NCBI GenBank assembly: GCA_024349245.1
Contig: JALDNG010000005.1
Location: forward strand, 18,533,001-18,597,000
Length of the DNA: 64,000 nt
Reading direction: 5' to 3'
Origin: Neodontobutis hainanensis
Taxonomy: Eukaryota; Chordata; Actinopteri; Gobiiformes; Odontobutidae
The notes under the pieces were generated by a model, which saw nothing but the letters and a program-made list of their open reading frames with translations, did not search any database and was not told where the DNA came from. Numbering within the stretch: the stretch's first letter is position 1; each line of letters starts with the position of its first letter. A program made the translations under genes and the position numbers. Below are positions 12,271 through 29,029 of the stretch, piece by piece.

Positions 12271-14886
12271 CAAAGGCATTGTAGATGCTCCAGAGACAGA
12301 CAGCAGCATAGAGTAACACATTTGACTTTATTTATGTGTTATCTAACCAGAAAGTTGTAAACTTGAACAAACATTTCCAGTTAGACAGCTTAATCAAACA
12401 ATGAGGATAGTTGGACTAAGCTGTGTTAGTAAAAGAATGTCTGGAGATGGCCCAGGATGTACCTTGCCTTATGCCCTAAGCAGCTGGGTAAGGCTGTAGC
12501 CCCTTGTGTCCTCGAGAAGGTGTAAAAGATAAATAAATGAACAAAGAAAGAATTAAACACACACCACCTGGCAGATGAGATGTGTCAAGTTGCTGATTAA
12601 AGAGATTGACTGTAAAATGTTTACACAGGTGTGCCCTGAAATGGTCACAATAAAAGGCTACAATCAATGTGCTGTTTATATAGAGTAACCTCAGGCACTA
12701 AACTACACCTTCTCATTTCAAGACAAGACACCTGTTGGTATACCACCAGAGCATTCTGTCTGTGGCTCTTGTCTGACAGGGTAAACGTGCAGAAGCAGCC
12801 CCGGTGTCGTCGGTCGGAGTCACTTCCAGGGCACAGCAGCTTCTCTGAGCTCCACACCTCTGAACGCTAGCTACACGATGTTGCAGTGCTTTCCCACCTG
12901 CAGGGTTATGACCTTGTCAGTGGTATTTCGGGCTTGGGGGACTTCTCTCACTTGGCTACCACGCGTCCGCAGGTGGACGAAGGGAGGGGGTTGTCATGGA
13001 AACAGAGCACTGGGACAGGACACGGCGCTGGCTTAAGAGCTGGCTTTGTAAAAAAGGCTTGCATTGATAGCCGTCCCAGTGAGCTGATATCCGGCGTGTG
13101 ACTGAGCAACCCACTGAGCGTGCACACTGCCTTGTCCTCTCTGCACAGAAGGCACTGCAGCACAGTCTTCAGCATGGGATTGGACAGGTTTAACAAATGC
13201 CACGCAGTCTCCGCTCGGCTCTCTGTCGATCATTGTCAACACACAACACTGCTCTCCCTAAAGAGCCTGCGACATTCATTGACATTTTTTTTTAGTTTGC
13301 AGCCTTACCCTACATCTCTGCACAAAGAAAAGTATAAGTATTATAAAGCATTTATCACACTTCCATAGCTTTTGTGCACACTATTTTACCCTAAATTAAA
13401 TTGAATAGAGGTTCAGCTACTTTTTACCCCTTGGAGAAAACAGTGTGATGCAGCAGCATACTGTTGTGCCACACCTGCTGCCTGGCAACAATTACACCTG
13501 ACGCAGCTGACGGACTCTTCACCTAATGACCCTTGCTGCCCTTTGATCAGTTTCTGACCAATCAGAGAGCGTCATGCCCATAGCAACATAAAGTAACCAA
13601 TGTCTGCTCCCCGTGGATTTACAATCAGGGTTGAACTACATATTAAACAGAGATGATACATTAAAACAATACAAATCAGATGCAGAAATGAAAATATACC
13701 TTTTATTAGCTGTGTTAGCCTAGTGTTAACTTAAATTGTAGAAATGTTGAGTAGGTTTTAGTGATAAAGGATTCAATTACTAAAGACTGTCACCTTGAAT
13801 CCAAATACTTCATGAGCTACACAAAATTAGATTTATGTGAATTGTAGTCCAAATCATTACTGATTTTTAAATTACAAACCTAAACTGACAACTGACTGTT
13901 GTTTCTCTCTACACTGGAGGAGCATTTGTCTCAATTGCAGCAGTAATTGAAGAGAAAAATGGGCGTGGAGAACATTCTGCAGAATGTTGTCAAGAGAGAT
14001 CGAGCGGAGACAGGTTTGATGCGACCACTAACCCCAGAGCTGTCAGTCACCATGAGAAACTCACAAACCTTCACAGGTCTGGACTCCCAGTAGACTTCTG
14101 CTTTGAGACTGGGAGCCACTGAGAATGGGACGTTGCATTGAGGCTGGGAAAGAGGACACCAAAAAACTCATTTAAAATCTATCTATTTACAAAGCTCTAA
14201 TCCCATAAAAAGTATTAAAATGAACTGCCAGAGTGTATTGTATGGTGTGTAAGTCCCAATGTAAACGTCATAATAAGTCCTGTACAGTATGTAGTGAAGA
14301 TGACTGCTGCGCAAAATAACACTGCAGTGTGCACCAGGAACAAAAAGGCCCATTATCTGTAATCATTGTCTTGTTTGATATGCATTACACAGTGCATCTC
14401 AGACATACTCACTCTTTTTTTCCAGAGACTTAGACAAATGCCTTTTATAATAAAATAAAGAAGTAAATGAGAAATCCGGGAGGGACATCTATGTTCTCAG
14501 TTTGGAGTGACTCATCTTTGTTTTTCATGTGAGTGTATGTACTCGAAGGCATATTGTGCAGTAATTGTATTCTTTTGGGAGTAGCATTTAAATTATTCCC
14601 TGATAATTGCTTCACAGAGCCAAAGACACGCGTTCGACTCGAGTGCACGCTCTATCAACACTCGCAGAAGCTTCTAAATGAACACCTACAGCTACGCCCA
14701 TCACTCGCAAGTGGTAACACTTAATACAGGAGCAATATTTGAAATGAGTTTTATTCAACTAAAATTTAATCTTAGAAATCTTGCTTTCTAAAACACCCCA
14801 ACATTAAGAGGTATTCGTTACGCACACATTATAAAATAACACTCAATTTGGAAATCAGTGTTTAAAAAATATGAGGAAAGAAGGTT
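12271..14886. other. Non-coding stretch downstream of LRRN1, with a GC-richer block
   Basis: The segment 12640-13280 is GC-richer, with scattered CpGs and several short conflicting frames on both strands. No protein family is recognisable. Its position 3' of LRRN1 makes a regulatory element possible, but nothing in the sequence proves it. Confidence 0.4.
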
Positions 14887-14892
14887 TTTATT
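14887..14892 (-). terminator. Candidate LRRN1 polyadenylation signal
   Basis: A minus-strand AATAAA lies about 750 nt beyond the LRRN1 stop codon. A second minus-strand AATAAA at 14750-14755 would give a 3'UTR of about 0.9 kb. No transcript evidence chooses between them. The stretch 14893-15639 would be 3'UTR. Confidence 0.45.
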
Positions 14893-15639
14893 GAATAGTT
14901 CCTCAATTAACATGTTTCTGTAAACCACAACAAAAACAGTGATTGTAGACATTTTCTAGCAAAAGAAGAAAAGAAATATTCGAGAAATTATAAAGCAGTA
15001 CATCTACTAACCTAGAATATAACATTCATATTTCTATTGCTGGTTTACAGTAGTGTTTCTGCAAAAGTAAGTCTAACTCAAACATACTGTTTAATCATGT
15101 ACAAAAGGTAATTGAACTCAAAGCTGATACAAGATTACAGAAGAGGTGCTACCATTATTCAATAGACGGTATATCAAGTCTAAATGTACTTTGTTGGCTT
15201 ACATTTTATAGACAAATTAGCATATATATTTCAGTGCACAACAGTCAACAGTGAAACTGTTTTACAAGGTAAAGAAAGATTGCAGTTCTGCCAGAGAAAT
15301 GTGTCAAAGTTTGCCTTGTTCACGTTCTCTGAATCTGTGACAATACTCATGCTGTGTTCTTCAAAACAAGGACTAAAAATAAAGCACAGTGACTACTTAA
15401 CCAAGAAGCTAAACAAAGCTGCCAAATCCAGTGTTAAATTGGGATGAGAGGTAAAGAGACAGTTTACTAAACTAAAAATCTGGAATGTCTGCTCGACATT
15501 CACTTCTATAAGCCAGTCTGAGCAAAGAGAAGAAACAGAGACGTGTGAGAAAAGTCACTCAGTTCACTTTTACACAAAGAAGTAAAAGTGTAGATTTGTG
15601 CTCCTGTAGCAAACATGTCTGCTGGGTTCAGAGTAACTC

Positions 15640-17848
<2,209 letters not shown>

Positions 17849-17942
17849 GAACCACACTTTCCAAAGATGAACCAAGTTAGGTAAACCACAGGTTGAGACG
17901 GGCGTCTAGAGAATTGTCAAGATCTTCAACAAGCAGCACAAT

Positions 17943-17945
17943 CTG
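17943..17945 (-). other. 3' splice site of the LRRN1 coding exon
   Basis: On the minus strand a pyrimidine-rich tract ends CGTCTTTTTCAG and is followed by ATTGTG. This would start the coding exon at 17942, leaving 149 nt of 5'UTR before the ATG. Vertebrate LRRN1 genes have an untranslated first exon and a coding second exon, which fits. Confidence 0.65.
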
Positions 17946-19464
17946 AAAAAGACGGATAGAAAATATGATTAGAAAGAATACAATAGTCACAATGGCTAAG
18001 TTACATTGCATATTACTGTATGCTTCGTAAGTCCACCCATTATCATATTTTTTATGTTTGGGAACCAACAAATAACTCACACTTGTTACACTTGTTAATT
18101 GTTTCTGGTATGAAGTTGCATAGTGTAGCATTAAATAAGGTTAATGTAAACATGAAGGGTTTTAGACTGATGAGTGTGTACAATGAGTACAATATGGAGG
18201 ATCTAAAAACCTTTAGATTTGCTAGTGTTAGCAGTCATGATTTGACATTTACTTAGTGGCCACTTCCTGGAGCTAGGCTTCTCAGAAACTTGCTCAATCT
18301 TTGACAACATGTTGGTTTGCTCTGGAGTAACTACTTGCTAACAATGTTAGCTCCAGCTAAAAACAATAGCCCTAGCAATCAGTAATGATCAGCTATAGCT
18401 GTCTGGCTAAAGATGAAACATTCAACAGTAACATGATATATTGTTCACAGAAAACCATTTTGTTTTCCCGTCAGGCTTGTATAAATATTCTTGCTCATGA
18501 ATGCACTGAACTGTCAAGGGATGTATTTCTAACATTTTCCATTGGGTTTTGGGAAATAGATAAACAAGTACTTTACACTATTCAATGCTTGATCAACATA
18601 CAGAAAGCAGAAATTCACAGCAAAGTTTGTCTGAACCTTTGACAGAAACATTGGTTGCTATGTGTTGCCATAAAACCATCTGACTGGTCAGTCGGTAACC
18701 ACCAAGAGGGCCAACAACAGGTCAATGGCTGTTTATTGTATCCCATGTTTCTTGTAAATGCAGCAATTACCACAGTGACTAAGAACAACAACAGCTTTTC
18801 CCAGTATCCTTGTGAGAGTCGGACTTATGTGCAGCATCAACAGTTTTGAAGAAAACGCAACTTCAGCTCATTACAATGCATGCACAAAACACTGCTCTGA
18901 ACTACTTGGAAACACATCAAATTCCATCGAGGCCTTTCATCTACCCAACAGGCCCATAAGGACGAGATCATTAGCTTCTGTGAACACCATTAAACATGCC
19001 GAGATATCAGCGTGTGTCATGCCTCAAAGAAGACTGAAACTTTAATGCAACATCCTCAGTATTCTGAATTTAGGGCACGAAGACTTTCAGGGTGATCAAA
19101 TACACAAGGACATGAAAATGATTTTAGCATTCATTTTGAAGACATCTTCAGATTAGATCTAATATGCAGTAGTTTGGAATGTGTTCAAAAAGGATATTTT
19201 AGTGACTATGGCTGGAACACTATCATAAAAGTAGTTGTAATTACTGTATTAGTTATCTAAATGTATTTTATCTTTTGTCTCGATGGTACATGCACATCAA
19301 CAGATTTTCTCCTTTACTAAATTGGTTATTGGTTCCTTTTCTCATCTTTAATCAGGTGTCATTGGCTTCAAAGGCAAATATATATAATTTATTATGACAT
19401 ACACACAGACTATAAAAATACAGTACAAAATTATAATTTTGTACTCTATCTTTATAGTCTAAAT

Positions 19465-20450
19465 AGAATTCATGGTTTTCTGAATAAGTTTGGTTTAAAC
19501 TTTGATCTGATCTTCATCTAAGTCAAGGGTGTTGACTTGGCCACTCCAAAAGGCAGATTTAGTATTTTTGAAGCCATTCTGTTGTGGAATTGCTCTGGTG
19601 TTTTGGGTTGTTGTCCTGTTGCATCACCCACCTTCTGCACAGTTTCAGCTGACGTACAGACATACTCACATTATCCTGAAGAATTGTCTGATATACTTAT
19701 GAATTCATATTCCCCTCAATGATTGAAGCAGGCCAAGCCCTGATGCAGCAAAGCAGGCCCAAATCATGATGTTTCCTCCACCAGACTTTACAGTTGGGAT
19801 GATGTTTTTATGATGATATGCTGTGCCTTTTTTACGCCAGATGTAGCGCTGTTTGTTTTTTTTATAAATAGTTCAATCTTAGTTTCATCAGTCCACAAAA
19901 CATACCAATGTATTTTCCGAGTGTTCAATGTGCTCTTTTGCAAACTTCAGGTGGGTTCTTTTCAGTAAGCAGTGGCTTCCTGTGTGGTGTGCTGCTGTGG
20001 ACACCCGGCTTGTTCAGTGTTTAACGTATTGTAGACTTGTGAACACAGATGTTGGCAAGTTCCAATCATGCCTTCAAATCTTTGACTGTCATTCGGGGTT
20101 AATTCTTTACCTCAATGATGAGTCTTTGTTGTGCTCTTTGTGTCATTTTCACTCAGCGTCCACTTCTTGGTAGAGTAGCAACAGTCCCAAAGCGTCTCCA
20201 TTTGTAGATTGTTTGCCTAAAGTCTTTGAAATAACTTTGTAACTCTTTTGCAAAGCAACAATTCTTGATTGTAGCTCCTTTGAAAGCTCTTTTAGGAAAG
20301 AAATGGCTCACATGCTTTTTTGTTAAAGTATTTGCGAATTATCACATTATGTTTGTCAATACCCTTGACTTAAATGAAGATCAGATCACATTTTATGACA
20401 AATGTATTCCACCATGAAATTTCCAAAAGGTTCACATACTTTTTCTTTCC
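19465..20450 (-). mobile_element. Decayed Tc1/mariner-like element
   Basis: A subterminal inverted repeat is visible. TCTGATCTTCAT-AAGTCAAGGGT lies at about 19505-19530 and its inverted partner at about 20362-20386. The right end reads GGTTCACATACTTTTTC, typical of one fish Tc1 family. The interior contains phrases of that family's transposase in antisense, for example TGATGCAGCAAAGCAG and TTCATCAGTCCACA, so the gene would run on the minus strand. No frame of useful length survives. The left border is imprecise. Confidence 0.85.
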
Positions 20451-20989
20451 TAGTCCTAACAAATTGTATTAATTTAATTATTATTATGGTATAATACATT
20501 TTTATTGCATCGGAAATCATATAACGTGTGAAACAATGGGTCTACTTCAGGAACAACAGCAAACAGAGATATCACAGAGATGTTTTACTGTCTGTCTTAG
20601 GTTTACTAATTTAAACAGGTTTACTCCTGCAGTGCAGAATGTCAGACAGAGCTGTGTCCTGAGGTTGTGGGTTAAATGTCTGAGAGCTCTATTCCGGCCT
20701 GAGTAGGCATTTGAGTAAAGATTGCTTTAGAAAAACTCTATACTATAACAATTCATAAAACGTGTGCTACTATAAGTTTAATATTGGAATTTAAGTGTCA
20801 TATTATTTTATGTATTTACCGCATTTTATATCGACTTATACGCGCAATGCTAAAGGAAGAGTGTGTGTCTCTCCCGAGTGCAATCAAATGAAGTGGCTAA
20901 TGTACATCCATTGTACTTAGTAAAGGCAGTAATTCTGCTGCAGCTTCACAAGATAAAAGCTTTATACCAGGCAGAACACTATCTGTCAT

Positions 20990-21076
20990 AAACTATTCAA
21001 ATAGCCTCATTAGTCCATTAGAAGCAGAAGTAATTGTCAGATTAGTTGACTATTAAAATTAGTTGAAGCCCTAGTG
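20990..21076 (-). mobile_element. Terminal fragment of a hAT-type element
   Basis: The segment ends TTAGTTGAAGCCCTA, which inverted reads TAGGGCTTCAACTAA, close to the end of a widespread fish hAT family (TAGGGCTGCAACTAA type). It is preceded by alternating TAGTC/GATTA phrases normal for that family. No matching second end or 8-bp duplication was found, so this is a one-ended remnant. Confidence 0.5.
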
Positions 21077-22612
21077 AGGGCTAGGTCTTCACCCACAACA
21101 CCTTTTAAGTAAATTGACACAGAGCTGTGACATTATCAGTAACATGTTCACAACATGCAAGTTTTTCTTTTAACACAGCTTGAGTTTAAACTGTGGTTAA
21201 CATTAATAACTTTGTAGTGAGCTCAGGAGTCAGCTGTGACTGAGGCACGCTTCACTTACTGGTGAATCTGTTGGTCACCCAGTCAGACACAGACCGCAAA
21301 GAGGCTAAATGAAACAAAATAAAATCAACAATCGCTCTAATATGTCAGATCTTCAACCCATTCAAAAAATATCTTTGTTTCACACATAGCTTAAAACGTC
21401 CACACTTCCTTATTCCTTTAATATATGTTTTCTGCTGATATCAGACACATCCTCTTTTCAATATTCCTGTTCCTGCTCAATGCTAAAAATAGCCATACTG
21501 TATCTATGCAATGGTTTCATTCCCAGCCTAATTTGTACAGGGTTAGTTTGGTACCAGTTCCTTAACAAACCTGTGCTTTTGCAGTATCCTCTAGCAACAC
21601 TTAAGAGATCCAATTACTCAATTAAACCTATTTACCGAAGAGGGCCCCCCTACCAGTGCGGAACCATACGGTACCTCCACAGTGTCACGGCCCTGTCCGC
21701 CGCACGGCTTTATGGTCAACAACGGCTTAGGAAGACAGCGATTAAGAGGATTTCAAACAAGAGAGCTGACTAATTCATGTGAGTGCAAACTGCCTGGCAA
21801 CAGCAGCGGGCAGACAGAGAGATGAGCATGTGCGTGTCCTGTACAGGGGATTCCCTGATGGGCCTGGGTGGAGGAGCCCTGGGTGAGGTGCACTGTTTCT
21901 AGGCTAAAGTGGGGTATACTGTTGATGGCTGCAGGGCTGCACAGGATTAGAGCATTTAGATCCTGAAGTGCAGATTAGCTAGAAGCAGTGGATTCATACC
22001 CAGAGGACAGAAACAGGTCACTTAGTACTTTAATTAAAACCAGCGCATCACTGATATCTACGGCAAAGCTGGAGCATTATAATGTACCGCTAATCTTATC
22101 ATCGAAATAAAGAGGCCTTTGGAAACAAGGGCAGAAATGTCAGTCAAAATAAATGTTTAATGTAATATGGCAAAGGTTTAAGGCTGAAGCTGTTACTCGC
22201 TAAAAAAATAAAACAGCTTCATATTAATGTATTAATATTTTGAGAAGTGTGATTTATTTTTCCAAAACACCTATATAGGCTGTATTTATTTATATATGTT
22301 ACCACGTAATTTTAGTGACATTTGGGTGTTACATTTTAAAAGTAAAAGGAACATGGTAGGGTTGCAGTCAACCATAATTTCCTCAATACATCAACGTATT
22401 AATACTTACCAAAAGCTCTTTTTTTTGGAGTGAATAGAATACATTTTCTCTCTTTGAGAATGGTTTCCAAATAAAACCCTCCTTTGTGCTTATAAATGAA
22501 TAAATGTCCTACATATTCTGTCATTTAAGAGCAGCCATAGCAGTTCACACACAATGTTACATGGATGCCACACATTTGTAATCCTCTCATACCTCTTTCT
22601 GGTTAACTTTGT

Positions 22613-23380
22613 GTTATAACTAGGGCTGTCAAATTTAATTCATTAATAACGCTTTAACACAAATTACTTTTAAGCATGGCTAAAGAAAACAGAGCGTGCT
22701 GCAGCAGTAAGTTAGCATACATTCACAAAAACGGACAGCGAAAAGGTTCTTATGAATGGCAAGTTTATTTTCAAAGCCATGTCAGATGGCTCTCTCGACA
22801 AAACCAAAGTTATTTACATTTACTGTCGCTGTGAACTGAGTTACCACCAGAACACATCCAGTCTGGCTAAACACAGCGCTAATGTAGAGCCCCCGGCTCA
22901 GCCCCCACGCCAAAAGCAGACAACGCTGGAGAGTCTGCTGCAAAAATGCCTGGACAGCTCAACCACAAACAAACTTTCATTAGTTAGAGTTAAATAGATA
23001 GCTACTACACATAGTTCAGTTTTTTTGAGATATTTATTTTTTGTTTGAAAGTTTGACACAAGTTATGTTAGTTGTAATGTCGGTTTTAATTCATTATGCC
23101 CATCTGTTTTGCTCTTTGACCTTTAGTTTAACATTTTACGCTTTCAGCATACAGTATTTTTTATTGAGAAAGTTTAGGTGATAGTGTTACAATGAATTTA
23201 AAAAAAGTACATTTATTGTCTAATAAGCAAAGAAAAAATAGCAAAATATGCTTTTAAAAGTTTATCTATAACCAAATAAATAAATATCAGATTAATTTGC
23301 CATTAATCGAGTTAACTATGGACAATAATGCCATTAATTGCAATTAAATATTTTATGTTTTTAACAGCCCTAGTTATAAC
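22613..23380 (+). mobile_element. Non-autonomous hAT element with 8-bp target duplication
   Basis: The 752-bp element (22621-23372) starts TAGGGCTGTCAAA and ends TTTTTAACAGCCCTA, forming short terminal inverted repeats. It is flanked by identical 8-bp duplications GTTATAAC (22613-22620 and 23373-23380), diagnostic of hAT insertion. Inside, an 81-codon frame (22752-22997) encodes the start of a BED-type zinc finger: DKTKVIYIYCRCELSYH followed by NTSSLAKHS. The second half of the finger is shortened, with part of the usual SSLKYHLNAKH pattern lost. The DDE catalytic domain is absent. It is a deleted derivative that would need transposase from elsewhere. Confidence 0.93.
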
Positions 23381-26300
23381 CAAAGATATACAAGCAATCG
23401 TTTACTGTAAGGTGAGTGTGAGAGAATCAATCCTGCCAGGACTTACATGTGACCTATATGCTTATATGTTGTTTCATGTTGACCTCGGTCAAAGTAAAAC
23501 GTTGTTTAAGCAGTCCTGTTGAATGTGATCTTATCAAGTCAACTAGTCAACCAACAAACCTATCTAGTGTGTTAGAACTTAACTGATATATATTTAAAAA
23601 AGACAAAAATAAATATTGATACTTTATATTTATATTCAAGCAATGAGAATACCATGCATCATGTATCCACCATTTAATAAAACCCTTAAAGTGTAAATTT
23701 CTAACACATTTTACACACTTTACAGCTTTAACTAATCTTGATATAATAATAAATGAGGTTATCTCAGCCTTTTAGCCTCTATGCAGTGACAGATTTAAAC
23801 TTTCAGTATAAAGTGGGTTAGTTTTTAGTCGCTGTCCTGAAATAACAAAAAACTCTAAAGCTTTAAATATTAGTGTCCACATCCTGTTCTTTCATTGCGT
23901 CATGTGCTGGGACATCCAAACCTTTCAAAACACGCAGCAGGTGCACGAGTGCTTAGAAAACAACAAAACACCAAAGACAGGGCGGCAGGAAGCGGAAGAA
24001 CCTAAAGCTTTGAACTGCTCTGACAAATATGGCAGCTGCACACGTCCTGCTGGCTGCTCTGAGTCAACAGCATATTCAAAGATATGATGTAGCATCTTTG
24101 AAATGCATTATCATATATAGCCTCATACTTTATTAACCAGTGCGTTGTGTTGCACATTGACATATGTGTTCTCTGTGTTCTCAAAGCAGTCTCCTGTTAA
24201 ATGAACATTTTTCCTTGATTAGAATTAATAAAAGACTTTTGTTTGTTCTCTCAGTCAAATAACAAAAGGTCATGACTTCTTTTCCCTAGACTGGTACGGT
24301 ATGAGTAAGGTCTGTTTCCATTGTCATAAAGAATATACTGCACTTCTGCTTTCACAACATTTGTAAATTTATGGGGAAAATGCATAAATTACATTCATAG
24401 GGTAATGGTTAGTGTTAGGGGTTTTCGGTTATGGTAAGGATGAAAATAAAGTGTTACCATTTATTTAAATCATAGCCCTAAGTGAGCTCAATATCTGACT
24501 GATTTTCACTTGTTCCGAGATAGCAGAATGTCCCTGCAGGGCTACTATGAGCTGTGGAATTGCAAATTGTCCGATTTTGTCAAAAACTACACACCCGGTC
24601 TTTAAATAACGATTTTAGAGCCAATCAATAACAATTGTTAATTTTCAAGAAAGTCAGCAGATAATGCAATAAATTGTGTGAGAAAGCAATGGCAATAATT
24701 GACCATTGCATCATGTATTATTATGCTTTATTTGATGATACTGCGATAACAATATTTGTGAAATAATGTGCAGTCTTACTCACAGAGCACAAAAACTAAA
24801 GTGAATATGAATTTATGCATAATCCCTTCTTAAATTTATAAAACAAGATATAAAGTAGCTAATAAGCATCCAGCCTTTGGAAATGCGGGCCTTTCAGAAG
24901 CGGCATGTACAAGCCTACTGGCCCCTGCCTGTCTCTGTGCTTTATTCATCTGCACACATAAAAGAGATAAAAGTGAAATGAGGGGAAACAAATTACAGGT
25001 GGAGCAGGTGAGATAAACAAGCCTCTGGGAGCATATAAACACACCTTCAACCAACTCAACTCATGTGAGGAGATAAAACACTCTTGAATTAGACAGAGGC
25101 TGAGTGACAGGGAGTGGATACTGAAAGCTCAATGCTGCTGTTACAATTAGACTAAATGAGGTGGACTGAAATAACTCACAAAGCAAACCACACTTTTTTT
25201 TAACAAGGTAATGTAAGACCACTCGTCATCATCATTAACATGCACCTGTGTATTCAAAGAGGTCAGTTAAAAGGTCAAGGTTTTGATTTGTGTGAAGCTG
25301 AATGTTTGACTTGTTCTGACAGATCTGGTAGATTTTTTTAAGAAAGTGTTAGATACTATTGCTAACAATCTATACTATTGGGTCATTAGAGATACAAACT
25401 TACTTTGTTTTGAACAGCTGAACAAAAGATGAATACTTAAAGGTGAATACTGCGATAACAATATGACTAGAGATATTTGGCAAACCCTTTTAACATTGTA
25501 AAAGATTACTTAAAATCAAATGCATAAACAAATACAAGGCTCTGGACTTCCACTGGTCAGTACTGGAGCTACATAAAAAATACACTAAACCAAGGAACGT
25601 TTTATATAAACTTTGTTTTTTCACATCACAACACAGTTTGACATTGACACAGAGTCTTCAATAAGAATTAGTCTTGTCTCTGGATTTGCATTGGATTTCC
25701 AGGTGGCAGTACAAAAAGACAAAGAATAAACTGCCTCCAGACACATCTTGACTGGATGTTCGGAAGCTGCTGCAGAAGAATACTGCTGCTCCACAGGACC
25801 GAGAACGGATGCCTCATGGCTAGCGCTGACGGCTACAGTTTCTCCTTTCGCTGTCTTTGTATGAGGTACATGCAGAGTTTAAACAATAGAACAAATGAAA
25901 TGATGACAATACGTAACTGAGAGCATTGTTAATACAGTTGTACATTAACGCTGGGCTGTTAATGACGACAACGTGAAAGGCATCAGTTGCTCACAATGCG
26001 GTTTTGTTGTAAGTGACCTTCTTACAGTGATCTCTAGACAAATCAACCTGACGCTAAATAAACTCTCAGTCTGACATAAACCCGTGTGAAACTGTTATTA
26101 TTGGACTTAAATTATTGGACATAAATTGCATAACTATTGGATTTGGTAGAAATGTTGTTTATTACTATACTATTGCTGAAATTGGCTTCAGGTCTCTTTT
26201 ATAAATGTTATATTTTAGATTTTTAGCAAGAAATCAATACTTTTTTTGTTCTCAAGTGAAAATCAATTCAATGAATGAATACATGGATTGTTTCGTCCTG

Positions 26301-29029
26301 GTATTTAGTCCTAACTTCAAGGGCTAAGTTAGTCCAAGTACAGCACTGCTAAAAAGCAATAGTCAACTTAAATGTAAATAGTCCCTACAATTTAAAAAAA
26401 ATGCCATAAAAAAGGTATATAAAAGCGCATAGAGCATCACTCGTCCTCTAATAAATGATGTGTTGGTTTGCAAAAGTGACACTTTGTAGACACATTTTCA
26501 TTCACAAATATGTCTGTAATAAAATAAATTTACGTCTGTAAATTGATGTTTTTTTTGCCAATAACTTGTATAGCAAAAAAAGGTGTAGCAGAGAACATAG
26601 TATTAGTCAACTGTAAAAGGGAATATAGAAAATGGTAATAAAAATTAAGCTGTGATAAAAAAATATGAGCATACAATTTGCCTGGATAAGTAATAGTGGT
26701 GTCATGTTTTCAAATATTTGACCTTACTTTTGAATTCCTTGATGGTTAATTTGTTCATTGATTGTGGAAATGACCTCAGCTTACCTCTCAATGTTTACAT
26801 TTCAATTGTAAGTTGTACCGGCAGAGGCCCTAAATAAGAGCCTACATTTGTCCTGCGTGCACATAAATTCTAACTAAGCATTAACTAACACGTGACGCTG
26901 ATGGCTGTTTACAGCTCTTGTCCTCTAATGGGCGTGCCGATTGATTAAAGAGGTAATAGAGCTGCTTCTTCTTTGTTTCTGTGTGCTGGGTGTAATGAGA
27001 CGACAGAGGGCCACCCAACATTAACCCCCGGAAGTGAACGGAAAATCAGGAGCCTCAAATCTGCCTCAAGCTCATGAAGAAGTATATATAGTGTGTGAAA
27101 CTTAAATAAAATATAGATAATTTTCATGCATAACATTCTGGGAGATTGGATTCTGATGTGGCAGCACCAACAGGAAGACGCGTTTTTTAATTTGTCAAAT
27201 TCAACAGTCGTCCTCTTCTCTTTGTTATCAACATAGCTACATTGAAAGATGTTAGCGTTGATGTTAACGTCTTTCGCTAATGCTAATTAAAATGTCACTA
27301 AAGGATTTCCTGGAAGGAAAATTAGTTTATTCTCTGTTCCTACTGGCTTTGGTATATTCTAAATCTCGTAATCTTTCATAAACGCTGTTTTTATCGGCCG
27401 ATGTCCTTGTTTCATTTACCAATTTATTGTTAGTTAACATACTTTTTTTTTGCAGATTCACTTTGCAAAAACTGTTACTGTTACGACAGTTTGTTTCTTT
27501 ATACCAGCCACACTCTGGTTATGAATGAATTGTTGCTATAATTGGCTAAAACAAATCTCGTGGTAGGCGGATACTAGTCGGTGCTTCATCCAATCACCTA
27601 ACAAGTTCTCGACAGAGTACGCCTCCCTTTTGCAAACACTTTCAACAGGAGCCTTTCCAGATGTTACTGTCAAACAAACTGTTCTGTGAGCAGTTCTACC
27701 TGAGTCAGATTAGGAGGAGCAATCAACTGAAACTACTTAAATGTTAGTGCACATATTAGATTGTAATCTTTATGTTGTTTGAAGATTGTATCTTGCAAAG
27801 CCAAACATTAATGCTCTTGCGGACAGTCATGATCTATTACTTTTGAACTAGTCTTTCTGACCTGTGAACAGTCCATAGTGATGGTGGCCTCTTAATCAAA
27901 ATTCAAAGAAATTGAATTTAAGCAACAGGGTACCAGAGTAACTTCCTTGTATAAAATAGGAATAAAGTTGGTCGTGGCTGGACAGGCTAGAATTCACATA
28001 CATTAGGCGATTTAAAAAATACTGTCTTCTGCCAGGACAGTAGAGGGGCTGTGAATCCTAACACTTTTAATCCTACAAAGATTATAAACAATTGGACATC
28101 TAGGATGAGGTCCACTCAAAAACAGACAGACATTTCTGGAGCAGCGCTGGAAAACTCTTAAGCCTACGTATCGAGAAATAAAAACATTATAAACAGTATT
28201 TTGCCATTGTTCAAACTTGCTTTTTGTCACAAGCAGTTTTTAACTAAGGCCACTGTCTTTACAGTTTACACAGAGTACAGCAGGTGGCGTTTTAAAACAA
28301 AAGCACCTCCTCAGCTGGATTTAAAAGTACAGGTTTTGTGAGTGAGAATGCAGCAGCAACATCTTATTTTTTAATGGAAAACATTATGTGAAGGCCTCTT
28401 TGTGACATATATGATATGATATTTTATGCTATATGATATGTTAAGAAATGGTTTGGTAACAACATATTTGTTCCAACCCACTTATTAATTTTGGTTGATT
28501 ATTTTATCCACATAGCTTTCGAAGCACACACTAACCATAGTGTACAATTGTTATTGGCCACTAAGAATCTGAATGCAAAAGCTCTTATTGTAAAATTTCC
28601 TTTACAAACGCTAATGCCTTGACTCAAATAAATAAATAAAGAATGGTGGTGTCTTGAGTTCAATAACCCAGCTCCCCCCATTTGTTTTTTATACCCTGGA
28701 GACCTAATGGATGGTAATGCTGGTGGGGGGTGAAGATGTACTCCCCCACCTCTTCATCTTCTGCTGTCTGCTCCCGAGCCCCTGACACCTGCTGTCGCAC
28801 TGTTCTTCTGCCCAATTAAAAAAACTTAATTTACACAATTGTGCTACAAAACAAAATGTCCTCAGTCTATTTACTCGTCATTAGTGAATATGTACCTAAT
28901 GTGTGTGCACTTTGTCCATGTGACGCAGTGGGACGGCCTCTCGTCAAACAAATCAAGCACATGGCCCTGCCCTACGCTGATCATAATGTGGTGAATAATT
29001 ACTAGGTCTGGCAAAAGGCTGTGAACCTA

